From NCBI GenBank assembly GCA_002307095.1, contig DBTO01000124.1, positions 1 to 29,981 on the forward strand: 29,981 nucleotides of DNA. The letters are read 5' to 3'. Below are positions 8,234-15,718 of the stretch, in pieces; position 1 is the first letter of the stretch; each line of letters starts with the position of its first letter. The DNA comes from Sulfurospirillum sp. UBA1314. Lineage in GTDB: Bacteria; Campylobacterota; Campylobacteria; Campylobacterales; Sulfurospirillaceae. A program made the translations under genes and the position numbers. Below the pieces are notes generated by a model that did no database searches, had not been told where the DNA came from, and saw nothing but the letters and a program-made list of their open reading frames with translations.

Positions 8234-9370
8234 TTAGTTAAACCAGCTCTTGATTTTATCGAAGACGTCTTCGTATTTATCATCTTTGTGTTTGGTTTCG
8301 ATGCCAAACTCGGCTTGAAGTTTTGAAAGCATCTCTTTTTGCTCTTTGGTCAGTTTTTTAGGGTAACGAACCGAGATTTGCGCAATCATACTGCCTAATT
8401 GATGGGTGTGTACGTTTTTCACGCCCTCTTTTTTGAAAATAAACTGCTGTTTATCTTTCGCACCTAAAGGAAGTTCTAGCTCGGTTTCACCACGAATCGT
8501 TGGAATTTTGATCGTTTCGCCAAGGGCTACTTGGGTGAAAAAGACAGGCACTTCGATGTAGATGTCATCGTTATGGCGCACAAAATGCTCATCTTCTTTG
8601 ACGTGGACTAAGATGTAAAGATCACCGCGTGCACCTCTCTCATCGATATTTCCTTTGCCAGCAACGCGAATGCGGTTGTTGTTGTCGATGCCCTCAGGAA
8701 TGTCAATGGTCACTTTATCGTCCAGCTGGCTGAAACCTTTGCCATTGCATTTAGGGCAGGGATTGGTGATGACGCTACCTTTTCCGCCACACGCTGGGCA
8801 AGTTTGGGAGAAGGTCATAAAGCCTTGTCGGTAAAAGACTTGACCTTTGCCTTTACACTCTTTACATGTAGCCTTGCCTTTGTCCTTACTTCCCGTACCA
8901 TCACACGTTTCGCAGGGTTTTTTATAGGAGAAACTGACCTCTTTTTTACACCCAAAGATGGCTTCATTAAATGCCAAAGTGACTTCGGCTTCAAGGTCGA
9001 GGTTGTATTTGCGATTTTGTTTTGATCCACCGCCACCAAAACCACCACTGCTGCCAAATCCTCCCCCAAAAACAGACTCGAAGATGGAGCCTAGATCGCC
9101 CATGATATCTTCATAACGCATATCAGAGAAGTGGCTAAAGCCTTGGGAATCGAGTCCTGATTTGCCATAACGATCGTACGTGGAGCGTTTTTGCTCGTCA
9201 CTTAAGACTTGGTAGGCTTCATTAATGGCTTTAAATTTCTCTTCTGCCTCTTTATCCCCTTGATTACGATCAGGGTGGTATTGCAGCGCCATTTTTCGGT
9301 ATGCCTTTTTAATCTCTGCGGCATCAGCAGTTCTACTAATTTCCAATATTTCGTAATATTCTAAATCCAC
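8234..9370 (-). CDS. dnaJ: Chaperone DnaJ
   Basis: Type I Hsp40 co-chaperone of 378 residues that stimulates DnaK ATPase and delivers unfolded clients. J domain at residues 1-70 with the HPD tripeptide (QYHPDRNQGD). Gly/Phe-rich linker at about 85-115 (GGGFGSSGGFGGGGS). Zinc domain with four CxxCxGxG-type repeats: CETCDGTG, CKECKGKG, CPACGGKG, CPKCNGKG. C-terminal client-binding beta domains follow. Start is GTG at 9370, with AAAGAG upstream that is partly supplied by a TTACATGTAA element. Neither dnaK/grpE nor hrcA is next to it in this window; the metallopeptidase follows in the same operon. No CIRCE element is visible in the 150-base upstream region shared with the Spy-like gene. Confidence 0.98.
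   Translation of the reverse strand: MDLEYYEILEISRTADAAEIKKAYRKMALQYHPDRNQGDKEAEEKFKAINEAYQVLSDEQKRSTYDRYGKSGLDSQGFSHFSDMRYEDIMGDLGSIFESVFGGGFGSSGGFGGGGSKQNRKYNLDLEAEVTLAFNEAIFGCKKEVSFSYKKPCETCDGTGSKDKGKATCKECKGKGQVFYRQGFMTFSQTCPACGGKGSVITNPCPKCNGKGFSQLDDKVTIDIPEGIDNNNRIRVAGKGNIDERGARGDLYILVHVKEDEHFVRHNDDIYIEVPVFFTQVALGETIKIPTIRGETELELPLGAKDKQQFIFKKEGVKNVHTHQLGSMIAQISVRYPKKLTKEQKEMLSKLQAEFGIETKHKDDKYEDVFDKIKSWFN
8861..8870. repeat. TACATGTA palindrome, partial copy (TTTACATGTA)
   Basis: Inside dnaJ, minus-strand reading ACA TGT AAA = Thr-Cys-Lys in ATCKECKG. Its TGT codon supplies a zinc-binding Cys of the second zinc repeat. Confidence 0.7.
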
Positions 9371-9380
9371 TATTTTCTCT

Positions 9381-9390
9381 TTACATGTAA
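9381..9390. repeat. TTACATGTAA palindrome, perfect 10-mer
   Basis: Ten bases upstream of the dnaJ GTG start. The minus-strand right half runs into AAAGAG, the likely ribosome binding site. Confidence 0.85.
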
Positions 9391-9437
9391 GTTTTTGAAG
9401 ATCAAGATTTTACCAAATTCTAGTTTAAATTTTGGTT

Positions 9438-9474
9438 GTTAAGGTAGGTTAACAAACCATTAAAAGCTCGTTAA
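9438..9474 (+). promoter_or_regulatory. Four helically phased GTTAA-type direct repeats upstream of the Spy-like gene
   Basis: GTTAA at 9438-9442, GTTAA at 9448-9452, ATTAA at 9459-9463 and GTTAA at 9470-9474, with steps of 10, 11 and 11 bases, so all fall on one helix face. The last overlaps a possible -35 (TTAAGA 9471-9476) placed 17 bases before CATTAT at 9494-9499. The layout resembles direct-repeat sites of OmpR-family regulators such as CpxR. Confidence 0.5.
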
Positions 9475-9520
9475 GAACAGAGGCGTAGTATTTCATTATC
9501 AAACTTTTAAGGAGTACACA

Positions 9521-10003
9521 ATGAAAAAAACAATCTTAACGCTAGCGACTTTGGTTGCACTTGGAACGACAAGCGCTTTTGCCTTTGGTGGTAATTGCCA
9601 AGGTATGCCAAATGAAGGCATGGGCGGCATGGGACAAGGTAGCATGATGATGCACAGCGGAAAAGGTGGCATGGGCATGATGGAACAACTCAATCTTACC
9701 GATGACCAACGTCACAAATTAGCCGTCTATCAAAGTGAAATGAAGTTGGAAATGACGAAACTTCATGATCCAAAAATGATGACAAAAATGCAAGAGTTGA
9801 TGAGCGGTGATAGTTTCAATAAAAAAGAATTTATCAAGCTTCATAACGAGACACACGAAAAAATGGTTGCTATTCAAGCAGACCATATGGAAAAAGTGTT
9901 TAATGTCTTAACCAAAGAACAACGCGCAGAGCTTAAAACACTAATGAGCCAAAAACCAAAAAAACCAGTGCCTATGGCAACTCCGAGTGAGCCTGCTAAA
10001 TAG
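9521..10003 (+). CDS. Spy/CpxP-like periplasmic protein with Met/Gly-rich segment
   Basis: 160-residue exported protein of the Spy/CpxP/ZraP type (LTxxQ-like helical fold), which in other bacteria acts as an ATP-independent periplasmic chaperone or metal/stress sensor. Signal peptide at residues 1-22 (KKTILTLATLVALGTTSAFA). Next comes a short segment very rich in Met and Gly (GMPNEGMGGMGQGSMMMHSG, then MGMM), a plausible soft-metal ligand cluster. The helical core begins at LNLTDDQRHKL (first LTxxQ-like motif) and ends near VLTKEQRAELKTL (second), followed by a Lys/Pro-rich tail. ATG at 9521 is preceded by AAGGAG. It is monocistronic, flanked by a phased-repeat upstream region and a tetraloop terminator. 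The family is clear; metal binding is inference. Confidence 0.88.
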   Translation: MKKTILTLATLVALGTTSAFAFGGNCQGMPNEGMGGMGQGSMMMHSGKGGMGMMEQLNLTDDQRHKLAVYQSEMKLEMTKLHDPKMMTKMQELMSGDSFNKKEFIKLHNETHEKMVAIQADHMEKVFNVLTKEQRAELKTLMSQKPKKPVPMATPSEPAK

Positions 10004-10032
10004 TCAATTCTTCTCTATAGTTCTTCCTTTCA

Positions 10033-10052
10033 AAGACCTCTTCGGAGGTCTT
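10033..10052 (+). terminator. Rho-independent terminator of the Spy-like gene
   Basis: Perfect 8-bp stem AAGACCTC / GAGGTCTT closed by a TTCG tetraloop, followed by CTTCGTTT. It starts 29 bases after the stop codon. Confidence 0.85.
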
Positions 10053-10056
10053 CTTC

Positions 10057-10070
10057 GTTTACATGTAAAC
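10057..10070. repeat. TTTACATGTAAA palindrome, 14 bp perfect
   Basis: GTTTACATGTAAAC, four bases after the stem of the Spy-like gene terminator, so it sits exactly where the transcript would end. Confidence 0.9.
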
Positions 10071-10154
10071 CTCTTTTTATGCACATATCCTTTCTTTTAC
10101 TTGAGATAAAGAGATTGAATAGGATTATTTAGCTCTTTATCGTCATATGCTTGC

Positions 10155-10160
10155 TATATT
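10155..10160 (+). promoter_or_regulatory. Candidate -10 box for the SLAC1-family gene
   Basis: TATATT in GCTATATTTACATC, 38 bases before the ATG. The -35 is not convincing. Confidence 0.4.
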
Positions 10161-10198
10161 TACATCAAAATTTATTAATATAATAATAAAGGATAATT

Positions 10199-11167
10199 AT
10201 GGAAGAAGCGCACGCAAGCGAGCAAAATCGGCTCAAATTTTTCCCTATCATGATGTATGCAAGTGTAATGGGCATGAGTGGTTTGACCATTATGTACCAA
10301 AAAGCCACTCTTTGGTTGGGCTTTTCAGCATGGATTGGTGAGGTTTTAATGGCACTAACAACGCTGCTTTTTGGTGTGGTCAGCGTGATTTATATCACAA
10401 AATTTTTGAAGTATGGAGCGGTTGTTAAAAAAGAGTTTAGCCATCCTGTGCGCATTAACTTTTTTGCAGCAGTTTCGATCTCTATGATCATGTTGGCGAT
10501 TATCTACAAAGAGCATTATCCCACGGTTGCAGCACTTTTTTGGTACCCTGGCGCTTCGCTTCACTTTTATTTAACGATGCACACAATCTCCTTTTGGATC
10601 AATAACAATCAAGAGTTAGATCACTCCAATCCTGCGTGGTTTATCCCTATTGTGGGCAATGTCCTCATCCCTGTGGCGGGTGTTGGGTTTGCAAGCCAAG
10701 GTGTTTTACTCTATTTCTTTAGTACGGGTATTTTCTTTTGGGTGATTCTGTTTTCTATTTTACTCAATCGCATTATTTTTCATCACCAAATGGCAAACAA
10801 ATTTATGCCAACAATGTTTATTCTTATCGCTCCGCCTGCCGTTGGGTTTATTGCGTATGTTAGGATTTTTGAAGTGGTGGACACCTTTGCGATGATCTTG
10901 TTTAATCTCGCGCTCTTTTTCACCTTCTTGATCGCGTTTATGTATAAGAATTTTATTAAGATCAAGTTTTTTATCTCATGGTGGGCGTTTGTCTTTCCTT
11001 TGGCGGCGATGGCGATTAGTACGATGCTCATGTACCACCACACGCAAGATACGCCTTTGTTACTGCTTTCGTATACGATGATTGCGGCAACGAGCATTAT
11101 TATTTCGATTGTAATTTATCAAACAGTAATTCACATTAAAAAAGGTGACATCTGTGTTCAAGAGTAA
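10199..11167 (+). CDS. SLAC1/TDT-family anion transporter (TehA-like)
   Basis: 322-residue integral membrane protein with about ten hydrophobic helices, as expected for the tellurite-resistance/dicarboxylate transporter (TDT) and SLAC1 anion-channel family. Seen: an N-terminal segment FFPIMMYASVMGMSGLTIMY, with the small-residue packing typical of TM1, then LHFYLTMHTISFWIN and AWFIPIVGNVLIPVAG, both characteristic of the family. ATG at 10199 is preceded by AAAGGA. Family members move anions such as sulfite, malate, nitrate or chloride, and the substrate cannot be chosen here. It lies 99 bases upstream of a two-component system that has its own -10 box, so it may be either a separate unit or read through into the regulator. 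Confidence 0.85.
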   Translation: MEEAHASEQNRLKFFPIMMYASVMGMSGLTIMYQKATLWLGFSAWIGEVLMALTTLLFGVVSVIYITKFLKYGAVVKKEFSHPVRINFFAAVSISMIMLAIIYKEHYPTVAALFWYPGASLHFYLTMHTISFWINNNQELDHSNPAWFIPIVGNVLIPVAGVGFASQGVLLYFFSTGIFFWVILFSILLNRIIFHHQMANKFMPTMFILIAPPAVGFIAYVRIFEVVDTFAMILFNLALFFTFLIAFMYKNFIKIKFFISWWAFVFPLAAMAISTMLMYHHTQDTPLLLLSYTMIAATSIIISIVIYQTVIHIKKGDICVQE

Positions 11168-11235
11168 ATGCACAGTAAAATAAGAAAATTCAACCATCAT
11201 TGTTCTGTTTTGAAAGAAAAGAGACGCAAATTCAG

Positions 11236-11241
11236 TATAAT
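11236..11241 (+). promoter_or_regulatory. Candidate -10 box for the two-component/recR operon
   Basis: TATAAT in TTCAGTATAATTGTA, 25 bases before the response-regulator ATG. AAGG at 11256-11259 is the ribosome binding site. Confidence 0.55.
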
Positions 11242-11266
11242 TGTAAAAAAGCTCTAAGGTCATGAG

Positions 11267-11938
11267 ATGATTAACGTTTTGATGATAGAAGATGATGCTG
11301 AGTTTGCTGAAATCTTAAGTGAATACCTCGCGAAATACAACATTAAAATCACCAATTTTGAAGATCCTTATTTAGGGTTAACGGCAGGCATTAAAAAGTA
11401 TGATCTTCTCATTTTAGACCTTACGTTACCGGGTATGGATGGGCTCGAAGTCTGCAAAGAGATCGTCGCACAGTACGATATTCCTATCATTATCTCCTCC
11501 GCACGCAGCGACATTAGCGACAAAGTAATTGGGCTTCAAATAGGAGCAGATGATTACCTTCCAAAGCCCTACGATCCTAAAGAGATGTACGCACGCATTC
11601 AAAGTTTGATTCGTCGCTATAAAAAGAGCTCAACGTTGGAAGAACAACAAGGAACGAGTGTCTTTTTAGTCGATGAAAAACGTCATGAAATCTCGTTTAA
11701 AAGCGAAGTTTTAAACCTCACACCTGCGGAGTATGAAATCCTCTCTTACATGATCAAGCAAAACGGATTTTCCATCTCTCGTGAACAACTGGTGTATAAC
11801 TGCAAATCACTTAAAGACAAAGGCTCTAAAAGTTTAGATGTCATCATCGGTCGCTTGCGTTCTAAAATAGGCGATGATTCAAAGAGTCCCGAATACATCC
11901 ACTCGGTTCGAGGGATTGGGTATAAGCTTGTTGGATGA
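11267..11938 (+). CDS. OmpR-family response regulator (ArsR/CprR-like two-component regulator)
   Basis: 223-residue transcription regulator. Receiver domain at residues 1-120 with the acidic pocket E8-D9-D10, phosphoacceptor Asp51 (DLLILDLTLPGMDGL), a Ser in IIISSARSD and the invariant Lys in YLPKPYDP. A winged-helix DNA-binding domain follows from about 128 to the end (LNLTPAEYEILSYM and YIHSVRGIGYKL are standard for the OmpR/PhoB group). Its stop overlaps the kinase start (ATGA), so the two are a cognate pair. It resembles Campylobacterota regulators such as H. pylori ArsR and C. jejuni CprR, an assignment by resemblance only. Not to be confused with the arsenic repressor ArsR. Confidence 0.93.
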   Translation: MINVLMIEDDAEFAEILSEYLAKYNIKITNFEDPYLGLTAGIKKYDLLILDLTLPGMDGLEVCKEIVAQYDIPIIISSARSDISDKVIGLQIGADDYLPKPYDPKEMYARIQSLIRRYKKSSTLEEQQGTSVFLVDEKRHEISFKSEVLNLTPAEYEILSYMIKQNGFSISREQLVYNCKSLKDKGSKSLDVIIGRLRSKIGDDSKSPEYIHSVRGIGYKLVG

Positions 11939-13182
11939 TTAAAAACTCGATTCTGGGCAAGATCAGCGCGATCTTTTTTCTTTCACTCTTTTTACTGGCG
12001 ATGTTTTTTACGCTTTTATTGGAGCATCAAAGCGACAAAAATTTAGAAAATATGAAACAACGCCAAATCCAATCGGTCAATTATCTGTTGGTTATGTACC
12101 GTAACAACGTTCAACCCGGTGATATTGAAGAGTATTTTAATAACTTTGGACTGAAAAAAGTTGCTAGTAAACACTTACGCGAATCTGTTCTCGAACGAGG
12201 GGTCGTTATCTTTCAAAAGCTCTCGCCGATCAGTCGTTTTTCTTCCATTGTGTACAATGATCGCTACTACCTTTTCATCGATAATTTTGAATCGAGCGTG
12301 CTTTTAGAGAGTCAAGACTATAAGAATTTTAATGAGAGTTTGTGGGTTGTTTTTGTTATAGCGTTGTTTATTTTGCTTTACATGTACATCTCTATTTTTA
12401 GAAGTATCGCTCCTTTAAAAACACTCAGTTCGCAAATACGCAAGTTTGCTTCGGGTGATCTTGAAATTGAATGCAAGAGTGAATCAAACGATGAAATCGG
12501 TGAAGTCGCCAATGAATTCGACCGAGCCGTAAAAAAAATCCACGATCTGATCACTTCGCGACAACTTTTTTTGCGTACTATCATGCACGAGCTCAAAACG
12601 CCCATTGGTAAAGGGCGCATCGTCGCTGAGATGTTAGAGGATGAGACGGCTAAAAAGCGCTTGGTCAATGTTTTTGGAAGGCTGGATCTTCTCATTTCGG
12701 AGTTTTCTAAAATTGAGCAAATTACCTCAAAGCGGTATGACCTTACCCTTAAAGAGTATTCGCTTTTACATGTAATCGATCAAGCCGTTGATTTGCTGAT
12801 GCTCGATGATAAAAAGAGGGAAGAGCAGGTCATCGTGGAGGGTGATTTTGATTTTAAAGTCACGGTTGATTTTGATTTGATGGCACTTGCGTTTAAAAAT
12901 TTGATGGATAACGCGATGAAACACAGCCTCAACCACCGTGTTTACGTCAAAAGTCAAGGGCAAAAAGTGATCATTGCCAACGAAGGCGAACCACTTAAAA
13001 TGGCGATTGAAGAGTATTTTAAACCCTTCGTTTCAGGTTCTAAAGCATGTGGTAGTGGGCTAGGATTGGGGCTTTACATTGTGAAAAATATTGTGGCACA
13101 GCACGGGTTTGAAGTACTCTATGCGTATGAAGAGGGATTTCATTGCTTCAGTATTGATTTTACAAAAGGATGCTCCGTATGA
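11935..13182 (+). CDS. ArsS-family sensor histidine kinase
   Basis: 415-residue membrane kinase paired with the preceding regulator. TM1 at residues about 8-29, a short periplasmic sensor of about 105 residues with no recognisable fold, TM2 at about 136-154, HAMP at about 155-205. The H-box FLRTIMHELKTPIGKGRIV has His218 as phosphorylation site; the GKGRIV continuation is typical of the H. pylori ArsS / C. jejuni CprS group. The N box is KNLMDNAMKHS (near 321-331) and the glycine box is GSGLGLGLYIV (near 373-383). There are no clustered Cys or His in the sensor, so the stimulus is not evident. The gene overlaps both neighbours by ATGA, giving a tight regulator-kinase-recR unit. It carries two TACATGTA elements, one in TM2 and one near the end of the dimerisation region. 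Confidence 0.92.
   Translation: MIKNSILGKISAIFFLSLFLLAMFFTLLLEHQSDKNLENMKQRQIQSVNYLLVMYRNNVQPGDIEEYFNNFGLKKVASKHLRESVLERGVVIFQKLSPISRFSSIVYNDRYYLFIDNFESSVLLESQDYKNFNESLWVVFVIALFILLYMYISIFRSIAPLKTLSSQIRKFASGDLEIECKSESNDEIGEVANEFDRAVKKIHDLITSRQLFLRTIMHELKTPIGKGRIVAEMLEDETAKKRLVNVFGRLDLLISEFSKIEQITSKRYDLTLKEYSLLHVIDQAVDLLMLDDKKREEQVIVEGDFDFKVTVDFDLMALAFKNLMDNAMKHSLNHRVYVKSQGQKVIIANEGEPLKMAIEEYFKPFVSGSKACGSGLGLGLYIVKNIVAQHGFEVLYAYEEGFHCFSIDFTKGCSV
12379..12386. repeat. TACATGTA palindrome, partial copy
   Basis: Inside the kinase gene, read as TAC ATG TAC = Tyr-Met-Tyr in TM2. This is the only copy in the reading frame where a full TACATGTAA would make a stop codon, and it has C in place of that A. 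Confidence 0.6.
12766..12775. repeat. TTACATGTAA palindrome, perfect 10-mer
   Basis: Inside the kinase gene, read as TTA CAT GTA A = L278-H-V280 in SLLHVIDQ. Confidence 0.85.
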
Positions 13183-13748
13183 TGCGAGGATTAGAGAAGT
13201 TCAATAAATTGGTGGATGCGTTTGAAAAACTTCCCACGGTTGGTCGAAAATCTGCGGTACGGTTTGCTTACCATTTGGTACTCAATGACACGTTTTCTGC
13301 GATGAAGCTCTCCAATGCGATTGAAAGTGCGATTAAAAGTATCCGTAAATGTGAGCGTTGTGGCGCTCTCAGTGAGCATGAGATTTGCGACATTTGCCTC
13401 GACGAAAGACGTGATGCCCAAAAGCTCTGTATTGTGGAGAGTGCGAAAGATATCTTTGTGCTTGAAGAGCATAAGCTTTTTGAAGGGCGCTATTTTGTGC
13501 TAAGTGATTTGGAAGAAGAGACACTGGGAAAGCTTGAAATGATTGTGCAAGAAGGCATTACTGAGATGATTTTTGCGCTCACTCCTTCACTGGCAAATGA
13601 CGCGCTTATCTTATTTATCGAAGATAAGCTCAAAAACCATTCGCTTCATTTCACCAAGATCGCCCAAGGGGTTCCAACAGGGGTCCATCTGGAAAACGTT
13701 GACATGCTCTCTTTATCAAAAGCGCTTGAATCACGAACCAAAACCTAA
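13179..13748 (+). CDS. recR: Recombination protein RecR
   Basis: 189-residue DNA-repair protein that works with RecO (and RecF where present) to load RecA at gaps. Seen: N-terminal helix-hairpin-helix (FEKLPTVGRKSAVRFAYHL), four-Cys zinc motif CERCGALSEHEICDIC, and a Toprim domain beginning LCIVESAKDIFVLE. Start: ATG at 13179 overlaps the kinase stop as ATGA and sits 9 bases after AAAAGGA. The in-frame ATG at 13170 directly abuts that ribosome site and is therefore unlikely. Having recR as the third gene of a two-component operon is unusual. The stop lies only 4 bases from the stop of the convergent GGDEF gene, so no terminator fits between them. Confidence 0.95.
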   Translation: MMRGLEKFNKLVDAFEKLPTVGRKSAVRFAYHLVLNDTFSAMKLSNAIESAIKSIRKCERCGALSEHEICDICLDERRDAQKLCIVESAKDIFVLEEHKLFEGRYFVLSDLEEETLGKLEMIVQEGITEMIFALTPSLANDALILFIEDKLKNHSLHFTKIAQGVPTGVHLENVDMLSLSKALESRTKT

Positions 13749-13752
13749 ACGG

Positions 13753-15573
13753 TTACGCTTCTTTGATTGGTTTGAAAAAGGTATAACGATTTTTTCCCGC
13801 TTGCTTAGCGGCGTACATGGCTTTGTCTGCATCAAGAATGAGTTCATCAGCTTTGCGCGTGTCGCGAGGATAGATGCTAATCCCAATACTTGCTGAGATA
13901 TGAAGCTCAATGCCATGAATTTCAATGACTTCATTCATCGCTTCTAGGATGCGTTGCACAATGATGTTGCATTCACTGGGATCATCTAAGTCGGTCAAAA
14001 GGGCTACAAACTCATCGCCGCCTAGGCGTGCAATGGTCTCATTTTTACGCAACAATGAGGCAATGCGTTGTGCAGCCGTGATCAGAAGTTCATCCCCAAC
14101 GCCGTGCCCATAGGTATCATTAATCTCTTTAAAGCCATCCAAATCAATGTATAAAACCGCTAAAGAGGTGCTGTAACGCTCTGCTTCTGCAATGGCTTGT
14201 CTGAGTCTGTCTTGCAGTAAGCTGCGGTTGGGAAGCGAGGTGAGTGCATCGTGTTGGGCGAGATGTTCTAATGCTTTTTCATGCTCTTTAAGGGTTGAAA
14301 TATCCGTAAAAAGGGCTACGAAGTTTTGAATTTCCCCTTCACTGTCTTTAATCGCACTGATCGTGAGCATCTCCGCGTAAATACTACCATCTTTTCGACG
14401 ATTCCAAATTTCCCCTTGCCAGTTTCCATAGGTTGAAATGCAGTGCCACATGTGAATGTAAAAGGGCATCTCTTGTCTTCCCGATTTTAAGATGCGAGGG
14501 TTTCGCCCGATAATTTCATCGCGCTGATAGCCTGTAATGCGAACAAAAGCATCATTGGCTTCAATAATGGTGCCATAAGGATCGGTGATAATAATACCTT
14601 CTCTGGCATGGGTAAAGACATTAGCGGCGAGTTGAAGCTTGGCATCACTCTTACTCTTTTCAATGGCAAGGGAAATAAACTGGACTTCATCTTCAAGCAG
14701 TTTCATCTCGCGAGGCGTGAGTGGCTTATTGTGCAAAGAGCAGATAATCAAAAATCCCAAAGGTTGTTTGGATGCGGAGACAATAGGATTGATCCAGCAG
14801 TGTTGGTTTTGCTCATGCGATGCCATCTTTTCATGCCACCAAGGTTCATGCTCTAGCGTACTTAATAGATGTGGTTTTGACTCTAAAGCGAGCAGTTGGC
14901 TTAAAAAATGGTTATTGCTGTGGGCTACTTGAATCAGTGCCGTGCTTACATATTGTAGCTCATTGGAGGTTGCTCCTAGATTGAGTTGATGATTGGTCTC
15001 ATCCAAAAGAAGAATGTTACACCCAATGCAGCGGTGATGAATAGATTCAATATCGCCTACGATGACATGTAAAATAGAAGAGAGCGGTGACATATGAGCC
15101 ATCATCTGTAAAATATGTTTATGGTGGATTTCGTATTGCTGGGTATATTGGCGCTCATCAATGTCGGCGATTACACCGACGAGCCCAATTTGTTTGCCTT
15201 TTGCATCGTAAAAAGGTTTGCATGTCAGTCGTCCCCAAAAGATACTGCCATCTTCTTTATAGTAGATACGCTCTAAATCCACAGAGTCTATCGTGTTGGC
15301 AAGAAGTGCTACCATCTTTTGTCTGCTCAGTTCTCGCTCTATCGGGTGAATGAGCTCAACATACTCTTTACCAATGAGTGTATCAAGTGGGTATAAAAAC
15401 ATCTCTTGCATACATTGATTGGCTTGGATAATGCGCCCTTCAGGATTGATAAAGAAGATGGCAACACTGGAGGTATCCAAGATTTGCTTAAAAAAAATTT
15501 CTTGTTCAGCAAGCGTTTGTGTAGCGCTGCTGAGTGGAAACAGTCTCTTGATAAGTTTAGGAACAAGGCTCAT
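13753..15573 (-). CDS. PAS-GAF-PAS-GGDEF diguanylate cyclase
   Basis: 606-residue soluble signalling protein expected to make cyclic di-GMP. Order: PAS with PAC at about 25-140 (SVAIFFINPEGRIIQANQCM), a GAF-like region at about 155-305, a second PAS at about 315-430 (GIIITDPYGTIIEANDAFVR), then GGDEF at about 440-600. The catalytic signature is LARLGGDEFVALL (GGDEF at 518-522), preceded by DALTSLPNR and FKEINDTYGHGVGD, so it looks active. The inhibitory I-site RxxD is altered to RKNE (509-512). No EAL domain and no membrane segment. ATG at 15573 with AAGAGAG upstream. It lies downstream of a chemoreceptor on the same strand with a 145-base AT-rich gap. The input ligands are unknown. Confidence 0.93.
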   Translation of the reverse strand: MSLVPKLIKRLFPLSSATQTLAEQEIFFKQILDTSSVAIFFINPEGRIIQANQCMQEMFLYPLDTLIGKEYVELIHPIERELSRQKMVALLANTIDSVDLERIYYKEDGSIFWGRLTCKPFYDAKGKQIGLVGVIADIDERQYTQQYEIHHKHILQMMAHMSPLSSILHVIVGDIESIHHRCIGCNILLLDETNHQLNLGATSNELQYVSTALIQVAHSNNHFLSQLLALESKPHLLSTLEHEPWWHEKMASHEQNQHCWINPIVSASKQPLGFLIICSLHNKPLTPREMKLLEDEVQFISLAIEKSKSDAKLQLAANVFTHAREGIIITDPYGTIIEANDAFVRITGYQRDEIIGRNPRILKSGRQEMPFYIHMWHCISTYGNWQGEIWNRRKDGSIYAEMLTISAIKDSEGEIQNFVALFTDISTLKEHEKALEHLAQHDALTSLPNRSLLQDRLRQAIAEAERYSTSLAVLYIDLDGFKEINDTYGHGVGDELLITAAQRIASLLRKNETIARLGGDEFVALLTDLDDPSECNIIVQRILEAMNEVIEIHGIELHISASIGISIYPRDTRKADELILDADKAMYAAKQAGKNRYTFFKPIKEA

Positions 15574-15718
15574 ATAACGCTCTCTTTGAAAAATGTCACG
15601 GGTAGTTTAGCGCGTAGTGTAACATAAAATTTTGAATTATGAAATGGATTTATAGCGTTTTTGATCTAAAAAATAAATTTAATAAATTAATGAAATAAAT
15701 AAGTAAAAAATAAGATTT

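Noticed and set aside
14447..14454. CACATGTG within the first GGDEF gene as a further palindrome copy
   Set aside because: It shares only the ACATGT hexamer and lacks the flanking T/A arms, so it was not counted.
15064..15073. GACATGTAAA inside the GGDEF gene, also encoding LHV
   Set aside because: The left arm is broken (TG instead of TT), so it is at most a decayed copy and was left out of the count.
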